NCBI GenBank assembly: GCA_002411085.1
Contig: DHQK01000176.1
Span: 9,226 to 17,986, forward strand
DNA: 8,761 nt
Direction: 5' to 3'
Source of the DNA: Marinilabilia sp. UBA5340
GTDB lineage: Bacteria; Bacteroidota; Bacteroidia; Bacteroidales; Marinilabiliaceae
Shown here: positions 1 through 6,767 of the stretch, piece after piece
Layout: the number at the start of each line of letters is the position of its first letter
Numbering within the stretch: the stretch's first letter is position 1
Notes under the pieces: model-generated
The model's input: the letters and a program-made list of their open reading frames with translations, nothing else
What the model was told of the DNA's origin: nothing
Database searches by the model: none
Made by a program: the position numbers and the translations under genes

Positions 1-639
1 TTCGGACATAAGCATGGAGTAAAAGCCGTTCGTGAAGTTACAGAAGCGGCCGCAGAATTGGGTATGAAATATTTGACCCTCTATGCTTTCTCAACTGAAA
101 ACTGGAACCGACCCAAAAATGAAGTGGATGCTTTAATGTCTTTACTGGTTTCCACCATCGCTTCGGAAACTAAAACCCTAATGGATAATAATGTAAAGCT
201 TAAATCCATTGGATGTAAGGAAACGCTGCCTAAAAGCGTTCAGGATAAGCTGGCCTCCTGCATTGAGTATACCAAAGGAAATGACGGACTCACCCTGGTG
301 CTGGCGCTTAGCTACAGTTCGCGGTGGGAAATCATCGAAGGGGTTAAGAAAATTGCCCTGGAGGTGAAAAACAATAATCTGGATCCTTCCGATATAAATT
401 CTGATTTATTTGATCAATATCTGGAGACTGCCCAGATGCCTGATCCAGAGCTTTTGATCAGGACCAGCGGGGAATTGAGGATTAGTAATTTTCTCCTTTG
501 GCAAATTGCTTACTCAGAATTATATTTTTGTAATGTATTATGGCCCGATTTTCGCAAGGAACATTTTTTCGAAGCGCTACTTGACTATCAAGGCAGAGAA
601 AGACGTTTTGGAAAAATTAGTGATCAGGTAAAAAAATAA
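1..639 (+). CDS. uppS: Undecaprenyl diphosphate synthase (isoprenyl transferase), 5'-truncated by window
   Basis: The reading frame is open from base 1, so the gene starts upstream of the window. By comparison with E. coli UppS about 40 residues are missing, including the catalytic Asp of the MDGNGRWA motif. The enzyme condenses isopentenyl diphosphate onto farnesyl diphosphate to make the C55 lipid carrier for peptidoglycan and other surface polymers; it works at the cytoplasmic face of the membrane. Visible family signatures are FGHKHG at the very start (its first His matches the conserved E. coli His43), LTLYAFSTENWNRP at about bases 70-111, and the diphosphate-binding block RTSGELRISNFLLWQ from base 460, with both conserved Arg residues, followed by AYSELYF and WPDF. 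It ends GRERRFG plus a short Lys-rich tail, as is typical. A TTG codon at base 58 lies inside the conserved region and is not a start. The stop is 10 bases before bamA, which suggests co-transcription. Confidence 0.96.
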   Translation, partial: FGHKHGVKAVREVTEAAAELGMKYLTLYAFSTENWNRPKNEVDALMSLLVSTIASETKTLMDNNVKLKSIGCKETLPKSVQDKLASCIEYTKGNDGLTLVLALSYSSRWEIIEGVKKIALEVKNNNLDPSDINSDLFDQYLETAQMPDPELLIRTSGELRISNFLLWQIAYSELYFCNVLWPDFRKEHFFEALLDYQGRERRFGKISDQVKK

Positions 640-649
640 AACCATAGTA

Positions 650-3229
650 ATGTTTAAAAACACGCTCCTTCTATCTCTTCTATTATTTATCTCTTTTATT
701 GGTGTAAATGCCCAGGACGATGTCCCCGAGATATCTTATTCGGGTACCCCAAAAGATTATATTATTGCCGAAATTAATGTAACAGGTGATCTGAATAATG
801 ATCCTGCTATCCTGGCTAATCTTTCAGGTCTGCGCGTAGGGCAGGAAATTACTGTGCCAGGTGAGGATATTTCTGATGCGATTAAAAAGTATTGGGAATA
901 CGGGCTTTTTTCGGATGTGAAAATTTCTGTTGACAAGATTGAAGGCAAAAATATATGGCTGAATATTTATTTACAGGAGCGGCCTCGTTTATCTGAAATT
1001 AACTTTTCGGGACTGAAAAAATCTGAAATTGAAGATATATCCGGTAAAATTTCAATGATGAAAGGTTCTCAGGTGACTCCCTACCTGGTGGATCGTGCTA
1101 AAAAATACATTAAACAACATTTTGTAGATAAGGGTTTTTTCAATGCGGAAGTTTCTATTGTCCAAAGAGATGATCCGGATAAACCCAATCATGTTTTTCT
1201 GGATATCGATGTTGATAAAAAGGACAAGGTGAAAGTGAATTCGCTGGATTTTGAAGGCAATACAGTTTATTCCGATTTTAAACTGAATCGCTTTACCAAA
1301 AAAACCAACGAGAAAGGGAAAATTCTCAACTTTTTCCGGACTAAAAAGTTCGTTCAGGATGAGTATGAGGCCGATTTGGATCGAATTATTGAAAAATACA
1401 ATGAAGAAGGATACCGTGACGCATATATAGAATCAGAAGAGGTTGTTCGGAATGATGACAACACGGTGGATATTACCATCAAGATCAGTGAGGGAAATAA
1501 ATACTACTTCGGAGATATCAGTTGGGTTGGAAATACCGTTTACCCCGGGCCTTACCTAAGTGAAAAATTGAGAATTAAAAAAGGAGATGTATTTAATCAG
1601 ACATTATTGGATGAGCGTCTCTTTATTGATGATGATGCTGTACATAATTTGTATATGAACAACGGTTACCTGTTTAGCAATATTGAACCCGTTGATATTA
1701 AGATTTATAATGATACAGTGGATCTCGAAATGCGTGTCTATGAAGGACAGCAGGCTACAATCGATAAGGTTATAATTAAAGGGAATACTAAGACCCACGA
1801 GCATGTTGTGAGGCGTGAGTTAAGAACCAAGCCCGGAGAACTATTTGATAAATCTGAATTGATACGTACTGTTCGTGAACTCTCCCAGTTAGGACATTTC
1901 GATCCTGAGAATATTAATCCTGTCCCTATTCCGGATCCTGAAAAAGGAACTGTTGATCTGGAATACAACCTTGTTGAAAAAGCCAATGACCAGATAGAAC
2001 TTTCCGGTGGTTGGGGAGGCGGTATGTTCGTCGGATCTCTGGGACTGAAGTTCACCAACTTCTCGGTACGCAACATATTTAATAAAGAAGCCTGGCGCCC
2101 ACTTCCAACGGGTGACGGACAAACGTTATCCTTGCGGGCACAAACCAACGGAAAATATTACCAGTCTTACAGCTTTTCATTTACGGAGCCCTGGCTCGGA
2201 GGGAGGAAACCTAACTCGTTGAGTGTATCTGTCTACAGATCTATTCAGACCGGAACTAATAGCAGCTATTATTATGGGAATCCATACAGCAGTGGCTACG
2301 GAGGCTATGGTGGTTATGGAGGATACGGAGGCTACGGCTACGGATACCAGCCACTGGAAGAAGATCCTGACGAGCACCTTAAAGTAACCGGGATTTCAGT
2401 AGGATTTGGTAAGCGGCTGAGATGGCCCGATGATTATTTCCAGTTTTACACTCAGGTTAGTTATCAGCGCTACGATTTGAAAAACTGGGCTTACTTCCTG
2501 ATGGAAAACGGAAATAGTAACAACCTTAACTTTAAAGCAATGCTTTCCCGGAACTCCATTGATAATCCTCTGTATACGCGTAACGGATCCAATTTTAGTC
2601 TGGGTCTCGAATTTACTCCTCCTTTTTCCATGTTTGATGATAAGGACTATTCCGATCAGGAAATGCCCGATGAAGAACGTTACAAGTGGGTGGAATATCA
2701 TAAGTGGACATTTAAAGGAAATGTGTTTAAGCCATTGGACAATGCGGCTAAACTGGTGTTGATGACCAAAGTTGAGGGTGGATTCCTCGGATATTTTGAT
2801 GCCGATAAAAAATCTCCTTTTGAGAAATTTGTGCTCGGAGGGGATGGAATGTCCGGATATAGTTATTACGGAAGTGAAACGATTGGACTCAGAGGTTATG
2901 AAAATGCATCGTTGACACCATACAGTGCTGAAGGACGGCAGGATGGTAATATCTATAACAAGCTGGCTTTGGAGTTGAGGTATCCCCTGACACTTCAGCC
3001 ATCTGCTACGGTTTATGGGTTGGTGTTTGCTGAGGCAGGTAACTCCTGGTCAGAATTTCGCGATTACAACCCCTTTGGACTCAAACGTTCAGCTGGTTTT
3101 GGTGTCCGTATATTCCTGCCTATATTTGGGTTGATGGGGATCGACTGGGGATATGGATTTGATGAAGTATCCGGACGCCCCAATGCCAACGGTAGTAATT
3201 TCCATTTTGTAATTGGCCAGAACTTCTAA
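650..3229 (+). CDS. bamA: BamA, outer-membrane protein assembly factor (Omp85 family)
   Basis: This is the central subunit of the outer-membrane beta-barrel insertion machine. The 859-residue product has a signal peptide at 1-21, with predicted cleavage at VNA|QDD. Five POTRA repeats follow at about 38-110, 111-190, 191-282, 283-370 and 371-449. They are recognisable by repeated blocks of the type (I/V)xGN(T) followed by a Gly-aromatic pair (YGLF, KGFF, EGYR, NGYL, LGHF). The C-terminal 16-strand barrel spans about 450-859. The barrel carries LRGY at 747-750, matching the conserved (V)RG(F/Y) motif of loop 6, and ends in GQNF with a terminal Phe, as expected for a beta-signal. The length is somewhat above E. 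coli BamA (810) and usual for Bacteroidota. An unusual Gly-Tyr repeat lies at residues 549-566. The ATG at 650 fits the signal peptide. The leader has no clear Shine-Dalgarno. The gene is flanked by uppS and by the skp genes whose products deliver clients to it. Confidence 0.96.
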   Translation: MFKNTLLLSLLLFISFIGVNAQDDVPEISYSGTPKDYIIAEINVTGDLNNDPAILANLSGLRVGQEITVPGEDISDAIKKYWEYGLFSDVKISVDKIEGKNIWLNIYLQERPRLSEINFSGLKKSEIEDISGKISMMKGSQVTPYLVDRAKKYIKQHFVDKGFFNAEVSIVQRDDPDKPNHVFLDIDVDKKDKVKVNSLDFEGNTVYSDFKLNRFTKKTNEKGKILNFFRTKKFVQDEYEADLDRIIEKYNEEGYRDAYIESEEVVRNDDNTVDITIKISEGNKYYFGDISWVGNTVYPGPYLSEKLRIKKGDVFNQTLLDERLFIDDDAVHNLYMNNGYLFSNIEPVDIKIYNDTVDLEMRVYEGQQATIDKVIIKGNTKTHEHVVRRELRTKPGELFDKSELIRTVRELSQLGHFDPENINPVPIPDPEKGTVDLEYNLVEKANDQIELSGGWGGGMFVGSLGLKFTNFSVRNIFNKEAWRPLPTGDGQTLSLRAQTNGKYYQSYSFSFTEPWLGGRKPNSLSVSVYRSIQTGTNSSYYYGNPYSSGYGGYGGYGGYGGYGYGYQPLEEDPDEHLKVTGISVGFGKRLRWPDDYFQFYTQVSYQRYDLKNWAYFLMENGNSNNLNFKAMLSRNSIDNPLYTRNGSNFSLGLEFTPPFSMFDDKDYSDQEMPDEERYKWVEYHKWTFKGNVFKPLDNAAKLVLMTKVEGGFLGYFDADKKSPFEKFVLGGDGMSGYSYYGSETIGLRGYENASLTPYSAEGRQDGNIYNKLALELRYPLTLQPSATVYGLVFAEAGNSWSEFRDYNPFGLKRSAGFGVRIFLPIFGLMGIDWGYGFDEVSGRPNANGSNFHFVIGQNF
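2294..2347 (+). repeat. In-frame 9-bp tandem repeat encoding Gly-Gly-Tyr units in BamA
   Basis: Within bamA, codons 549-566 read GY, then four GGY units, then GY GY. The DNA is a degenerate 9-base repeat of the form GGN-GGN-TAY; the Gly and Tyr codons vary between copies (GGA, GGC, GGT; TAT, TAC). It is followed by an acidic stretch (EEDPDEH) before the next beta strand, and preceded by a Ser/Tyr-rich stretch, so it most likely forms part of a surface-exposed or periplasmic barrel loop. The position within the barrel is inferred from sequence pattern only. Confidence 0.85.
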
Positions 3230-3320
3230 TGGTTGGTGACATTAAGGGATACTAAAAAAGTGGTTTGGTTTTTGTGTATTCTGTATAAACAACTGAATTA
3301 AGGATCTAAAATTGAGAGCA

Positions 3321-3845
3321 ATGAAGAAGTATTTTATTATATTCGTGGCCATTGCAGCTTTGACTTTAAGCTCGGCCAATGTTTCTGCTCAAAGGTATGC
3401 CTTTGTTGATATGGAGTATATAATGTCCAATATCCCTGCCTATGAAGCAGCACAGGAACAATTGAACCAGTTGTCTGAACAATGGGAAAAAGAGATTCAG
3501 ACTGTTTATGCCGACGTTGAGACGCTTTACAAAAATTATCAGAAAGAGAGTGTTTTCCTTTCCGGGGAGATGAAAACCCAACGGGAAAATGAGATTATAG
3601 AGCTGGAAAACAGAGCCAAACAATTGCAAAGGAAATATTTCGGGCCGGAAGGAGAACTTATGAAACGGCAACAAACCTTATTGGAACCGGTTCAGGAAAA
3701 AGTCAATGAAGCCATACGCAATGTGGCCGATCGTGATAACCTGGATGCAGTTTTTGATATGGCCGGAAATATGGGCGTTGTTTATGTGAAACCTCGTCAA
3801 AATATCAGTGACGAAATCCTCAAAGAGTTGGGGTTTGCAAATTAG
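3321..3845 (+). CDS. skp: Skp/OmpH-family periplasmic chaperone, first copy
   Basis: This is a 174-residue periplasmic chaperone of the OmpH/Skp family, expected to hold unfolded outer-membrane proteins on the way to BamA. It has a signal peptide (MKK, then a hydrophobic core to about residue 18) with predicted cleavage at VSA|QRY (23/24). The mature start, RYAFVDMEYIMSNIPAY, matches the conserved first strand and helix of the family. A long charged alpha-helical region at about 42-135 would form the tentacle coiled coil (ENEIIELENRAKQLQRK). The C-terminal strand and helix include VVYVKPRQNISDEILKELGF, a form common in Bacteroidota OmpH. ATG at 3321 is chosen over an in-frame TTG at 3312, because MKKYF is a normal signal-peptide start. 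The 91-base gap after bamA shows no hairpin or convincing promoter, so read-through from bamA is likely. Of the three copies this is the most divergent from the other two, lacking their GEE(x)GFIYIF block. Confidence 0.93.
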   Translation: MKKYFIIFVAIAALTLSSANVSAQRYAFVDMEYIMSNIPAYEAAQEQLNQLSEQWEKEIQTVYADVETLYKNYQKESVFLSGEMKTQRENEIIELENRAKQLQRKYFGPEGELMKRQQTLLEPVQEKVNEAIRNVADRDNLDAVFDMAGNMGVVYVKPRQNISDEILKELGFAN

Positions 3846-3886
3846 AAATCAGTAGTAAAACCAAAAATAGAAAAGAATAATTTGTT

Positions 3887-4402
3887 ATGAAAAGAATTGC
3901 ACTTACATCCCTAATAACCGGATTGCTTTTTTTGAGTTTAGGATTGAATGCTCAAGATCTGAAATTCGGCCATGCTAATGTTCAGGAAATTATGCAGGCA
4001 ATGCCCGAATTTAAGCAAATGCAGCAAGATCTGGAAGGGGAATATGATCGTCTGGAAAGCCAGTTGACTACCATGCAGGAAGATTATAAAAGCATGGAGC
4101 AGGACTATATGGAAACTGCCGAGTCTCTTAGTGCCGTTGAGCGGCAGCAGAAAGAACAGCAGTTGATGGAGACATCTCAAAAAATACAGGGCTTCTATCA
4201 GTCTACTCAACAGCAACTATCTCAAAAACAGCAACAGTTGCAACAACCTATTATGCAAAAGCTCATGGATGCTATTGATGAAGTAGGTGAAGAAGGCGGA
4301 TTTATTTATATATTTGCTGCCAATTCCGGTGCTACAGTTTACCAATCGGAACAAAGCGTGGATGTTACTCCTTTGGTGAAAACCAAACTGGGTATTAATT
4401 AA
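3887..4402 (+). CDS. Skp/OmpH-family periplasmic chaperone, second copy, Gln-rich
   Basis: This 171-residue protein belongs to the OmpH/Skp family. The signal peptide runs to LNA|QDL (22/23). The mature N terminus has DLKFGHANVQEIMQAMPE, the family's first strand and helix. A coiled-coil arm spans about 41-125, and the C-terminal core includes VGEEGGFIYIF (133-143) and QSVDVTPLVKTKLG. The distal part of the arm is strikingly Gln-rich: residues 87-124 contain 17 Gln out of 38 by my count. It aligns without gaps over its full length with the third copy, with about 64 identical positions of 171 counted by hand. It starts 41 bases after the first copy, behind an A-rich leader without a Shine-Dalgarno, so it is probably on the same transcript. 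The likely role is periplasmic chaperoning of outer-membrane proteins; a specialised client range is only a possibility. Confidence 0.92.
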   Translation: MKRIALTSLITGLLFLSLGLNAQDLKFGHANVQEIMQAMPEFKQMQQDLEGEYDRLESQLTTMQEDYKSMEQDYMETAESLSAVERQQKEQQLMETSQKIQGFYQSTQQQLSQKQQQLQQPIMQKLMDAIDEVGEEGGFIYIFAANSGATVYQSEQSVDVTPLVKTKLGIN

Positions 4403-4431
4403 TCTTATTAATCTGTTTTAATTGGAATAAA

Positions 4432-4947
4432 ATGAAGGTATTTAAGCTATTTGCTGTTGTATTGCTTGTTGCTCTTTCAGCGGCCACTTCTTCTGCTCAG
4501 GAACTGAAATTTGCCCATCTTAATGTTCAGAAACTGATTTCCGAGTTGCCTCAAAAGCAAGCAGCTGATAAAGAGTTGCAGGACGAAGCCAAGAAGTTAC
4601 AAAGTCAGCTGCAGGTAATGAGCCAGGAGTTGGATGAGAAATATTCTACCTACATGGCACAGCGCGACTCATTGACTCAGTTGATTCGCTCTACCCGCGA
4701 AAAGGAAATTCAGGATTACGATCAGCGTATTCAGAATTTTAATAAATTGGCCCAACAGTCTCTTGCACAAAAGGAGCAGGAATTGCTTCAACCGATTATT
4801 GAAAAGGTTGAAAAAGCCATTCAGGCCGTTGGTGAAGAGCAAGGGTTTATTTACATTTTCGATGTGAGTTCACAGGTTATTTTGTATAATTCTGATCAGA
4901 GTGTAGATTGCGAAGAAATGGTGAAAACCAAAATGACAAGCATGTAG
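4432..4947 (+). CDS. Skp/OmpH-family periplasmic chaperone, third copy
   Basis: This 171-residue OmpH/Skp-like protein has a signal peptide ending SSA|QEL (22/23). The mature protein begins ELKFAHLNVQKLISELPQKQ, followed by a charged helical arm at about 44-125 (KELQDEAKKLQSQL, STREKEIQDYDQRIQ) and the C-terminal core VGEEQGFIYIF (133-143) and QSVDCEEMVKTK. It is collinear with the second copy, with the same length and motifs at the same residue numbers, so the pair probably arose by a local duplication. It has one Cys (160) where the second copy has Val. It starts 29 bases after the second copy and ends 24 bases before the terminator hairpin, so it is the last gene of the bamA-skp transcript. 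Function is assigned by family. Confidence 0.92.
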   Translation: MKVFKLFAVVLLVALSAATSSAQELKFAHLNVQKLISELPQKQAADKELQDEAKKLQSQLQVMSQELDEKYSTYMAQRDSLTQLIRSTREKEIQDYDQRIQNFNKLAQQSLAQKEQELLQPIIEKVEKAIQAVGEEQGFIYIFDVSSQVILYNSDQSVDCEEMVKTKMTSM

Positions 4948-4971
4948 AGCCTGATTAAAGGAAATTTGAAG

Positions 4972-5016
4972 AAACAAAAAAGACCGGTCTTTGAAAGATG
5001 CCGGTCTTTTTTGTTT
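4972..5016 (+). terminator. Intrinsic terminator after the bamA-skp cluster
   Basis: A 16-bp perfect inverted repeat has its left arm at 4972-4987 (AAACAAAAAAGACCGG) and its right arm at 5001-5016. The centre can add four more pairs (TCTT 4988-4991 with AAGA 4995-4998). The GC core GACCGG/CCGGTC is followed directly by six T residues (5007-5012). The A-tract on the 5' side mirrors the T-tract, so the element could also act on the opposite strand. It separates the third skp gene from murI. Confidence 0.93.
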
Positions 5017-5037
5017 GATGCATTATTTTTATATTTT
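5010..5037 (+). promoter_or_regulatory. Candidate Bacteroidota-type promoter for murI
   Basis: TATATTTT at 5030-5037 matches seven of eight positions of the Bacteroidota -7 consensus TAnnTTTG. TTTG at 5010-5013 could serve as the -33 element with a spacing of 16, slightly short of the usual distance. Transcription would begin around 5044, leaving a very short leader to the GTG at 5061. The upstream element lies inside the right arm of the terminator. Support is motif matching in an AT-rich stretch only. Confidence 0.3.
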
Positions 5038-5060
5038 AAAGGACAGAAAAAGAGATCTTC

Positions 5061-5900
5061 GTGGATAAGCTATTACAATCAGATAAGGGACCCATCGGAG
5101 TTTTTGACTCCGGATATGGGGGGCTGACAATCTTAAGTGAATTTCTTAAGGATTTTCCGGAGTATGATTTTATTTACCTGGGAGACAATGCCCGTACTCC
5201 CTACGGTACCCGTTCTTTTGAGATGGTTTACCAATATACCCGTCAGGCAGTGATGCACTTGTTTGAGCGGGGGTGTCAATTGGTAATTCTTGCCTGTAAT
5301 ACCGCATCTGCCAAAGCATTGCGCACGATCCAACAGAAAGATCTTTTAAGTTTCGATTCCTCTCGTCGGGTTTTAGGAGTGGTTAGACCCAGTGTTGAAA
5401 AGATCGGAGATGTCTCCCGGAATGGACATGTTGGTGTTGTTGGAACCTCAGGAACAGTCGTTTCGCTGTCCTACCCTCTGGAGGTTCAGAAGTTATTTCC
5501 GGGAACCATTGTGCATCAGCAGGCTTGTCCTATGTGGGTGCCACTGGTGGAAAACGATGAGCGAAATACTCCGGGAGCCGATTATTTTGTGGAGCGTGAT
5601 CTGAAAAGATTGTTTGAACAGGATGTAGAAATTGACACGTTGATTTTGGGATGTACTCATTATCCATTGTTGCTTCCCGTTATAGAGCGGTTTATCCCGC
5701 GCCATGTGAAAGTAGTGTCTCAGGGGCCAATTGTCTCCGGTAGTCTAAGAAATTATCTGCATCGGCATCCGGAGATGGATGGCAGATGTACTCGTAATGG
5801 AACATGCGAATTCTTAACAACCGAAGATCCTTCTAAATTTAATGAAGCTTCTGCTGTTTTTCTCGATCAACCGGTTGCTTCCCGGAGAATAGAGTTGTAA
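5061..5900 (+). CDS. murI: Glutamate racemase
   Basis: MurI interconverts L- and D-glutamate in the cytoplasm, supplying D-glutamate for the peptidoglycan stem peptide. The 279-residue product has the family's first motif, GVFDSGYGGLT, at 13-23, with the conserved Asp16-Ser17. It also has both catalytic cysteines: Cys79 in ACNTAS and Cys198 in GCTHYPLL, followed by His200. YLGDNARTPYGTRS (about 40-53) is the substrate-site loop. The start is GTG at 5061: an in-frame TAA at 5037-5039 blocks any longer form, and the next in-frame ATG (residue 55) would remove essential motifs. A purine-rich AAAGAGA ends six bases before the GTG and may help initiation. Length is normal. The C-terminal tail FLTTEDPSKFNEASAVFLDQPV resembles other Bacteroidota MurI proteins. 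The terminator before it suggests independent transcription or partial read-through from the skp cluster. Confidence 0.96.
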   Translation: MDKLLQSDKGPIGVFDSGYGGLTILSEFLKDFPEYDFIYLGDNARTPYGTRSFEMVYQYTRQAVMHLFERGCQLVILACNTASAKALRTIQQKDLLSFDSSRRVLGVVRPSVEKIGDVSRNGHVGVVGTSGTVVSLSYPLEVQKLFPGTIVHQQACPMWVPLVENDERNTPGADYFVERDLKRLFEQDVEIDTLILGCTHYPLLLPVIERFIPRHVKVVSQGPIVSGSLRNYLHRHPEMDGRCTRNGTCEFLTTEDPSKFNEASAVFLDQPVASRRIEL

Positions 5901-6168
5901 AATTAAGATTTCAATGATGAGGCGAGAAGTGGCAGGGAAATAATATTGAAAAAATTGTTTTTTTATTATTGGATTAATTACTTGTTTCCCTGTTCTTCTC
6001 TCTTTATTCAGTTGTGCCCATAACTCCTTGAATAATCGACATCTATAGGTTTTGTTTGATTCCTCAGATATGTCTGTAGTTGACATCAGGCTACTGGCTA
6101 CGGACTAAAAACGATTGACTAATTTTCTTGTGCCTCTGCAGCTTCTGCCTTTTTAACTCTGCTGACGA
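5901..6168. other. Non-coding gap between murI and the converging gamma-CA gene
   Basis: This is 268 bases between two convergent genes. It is AT-rich, with no RNA gene that I recognise. It contains an inverted repeat at 5933-5992 and a short degenerate 7-base tandem repeat (GGCTACT GGCTACG) at 6089-6102. I see no strong GC-rich hairpin with a T-tract for the minus-strand gene. An open frame on the minus strand, 6086-5814, crosses the gap but runs into the 3' end of murI and resembles nothing I know, so it is not called. Confidence 0.6.
5933..5992 (+). repeat. AT-rich nested inverted repeat, possible weak terminator of murI
   Basis: CAGGGAAA at 5933-5940 is the exact reverse complement of TTTCCCTG at 5985-5992. 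Between them AATAAT (5939-5944, overlapping the outer arm by two bases) faces ATTATT (5965-5970), and an A6 run faces a T7 run across a short TTG, so the region can fold into an imperfect, bulged, AT-rich structure. It lies 32 bases after the murI stop, where a transcript end is expected. The low GC content makes terminator activity uncertain. Confidence 0.4.
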
Positions 6169-6687
6169 CTAATCCTCTTTGTACCAACCTGAATACATCA
6201 GGTAATTATTGGCAATTTTGTTTACCATTTCACTGGTTTGTTCCGGTTCTATGTCTTTTACTTTTTTGGCCGGAATACCAGCATAAACACTATTGGGTTC
6301 CACTTTGGTTCCTGTAAGCACCAACGAATTAGCTGCAATTATTGAGTTGGTGCCTATGACTGCATGATCCAGAATAGTGGCCCCCATTCCGATAAGCACA
6401 TTGTCCTCAATTTTAGCTCCGTGAATAGTCACATTGTGTCCCACCGAAACATTGTCTCCGATCTCAACAGTTGATTTCTGATAGAGTGTATGCAATACTG
6501 TGCCGTCCTGGATGTTTACTTTGTTGCCAATACGAATGCTGTTTACATCGCCTCTCAGTACTGCATTGAACCAGATACTGCAATCATCGCCCATTTCCAC
6601 ATCACCGATAACTGTGGCGTTATCGGCTAAAAAAACATTCTTTCCCATTTTAGGGGTAAATCCCCTCACTGATTTTATTAATGCCAT
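6169..6687 (-). CDS. Gamma-carbonic-anhydrase-family protein (left-handed beta-helix, YrdA/PaaY-like)
   Basis: The 172-residue product is a hexapeptide-repeat protein. Turns of the left-handed helix are visible as repeated (I/V)GxxxxI/V units, for example VIGDVEMGDDCSI, VEIGDNVSVGHNVTI and VLIGMGATI. The three putative metal-binding histidines are present: His66 (in GTVLHT), then His84 and His89 (VGHNVTIHG). Arg45-Asp47 (LRGDV) and Gln60-Asp61 (NIQDG) match the conserved polar residues of the gamma class. It lacks the long acidic proton-shuttle loop of the archaeal Cam enzyme and so resembles short relatives such as YrdA, CaiE and PaaY, some of which have weak or no carbonic anhydrase activity or act on CoA thioesters. 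Fold and metal site are well supported; the reaction is not. PAGIPAKK-like AGIPAKKVKDI near the C terminus is typical. The ATG gives a normal N terminus. The gene is convergent with murI and divergent from korA. Confidence 0.92.
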   Translation of the reverse strand: MALIKSVRGFTPKMGKNVFLADNATVIGDVEMGDDCSIWFNAVLRGDVNSIRIGNKVNIQDGTVLHTLYQKSTVEIGDNVSVGHNVTIHGAKIEDNVLIGMGATILDHAVIGTNSIIAANSLVLTGTKVEPNSVYAGIPAKKVKDIEPEQTSEMVNKIANNYLMYSGWYKED

Positions 6688-6767
6688 GACTTATGATTTG
6701 TGTAATAAGATTAAACTATTTGTTGTAAAAAAATGTTAACTTGTAAGGTGAGCCCCTTTTCAGAATG

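Noticed and set aside
1738..2148. Minus-strand open frame of 136 codons inside bamA
   Set aside because: It is antisense to the POTRA5 and barrel region of BamA, whose plus-strand translation is strongly conserved.
3312..3320. TTG start adding three residues to the first Skp protein
   Set aside because: The ATG at 3321 gives a standard MKK signal-peptide start; nothing favours the rarer codon.
3230..3320. Possible promoter or terminator between bamA and the first skp gene
   Set aside because: No TAnnTTTG match and no stable inverted repeat found; treated as a transcribed spacer.
5814..6086. Minus-strand open frame of 90 codons across the murI 3' end and the following gap
   Set aside because: It overlaps 87 bases of the well-supported murI gene on the opposite strand, resembles no family I recognise, and spans the AT-rich inverted repeat. 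A real small gene cannot be fully excluded.
6500..6739. Plus-strand open frame of 79 codons opposite the gamma-CA gene
   Set aside because: Most of it is antisense to a clear coding gene, and the product has no recognisable features.
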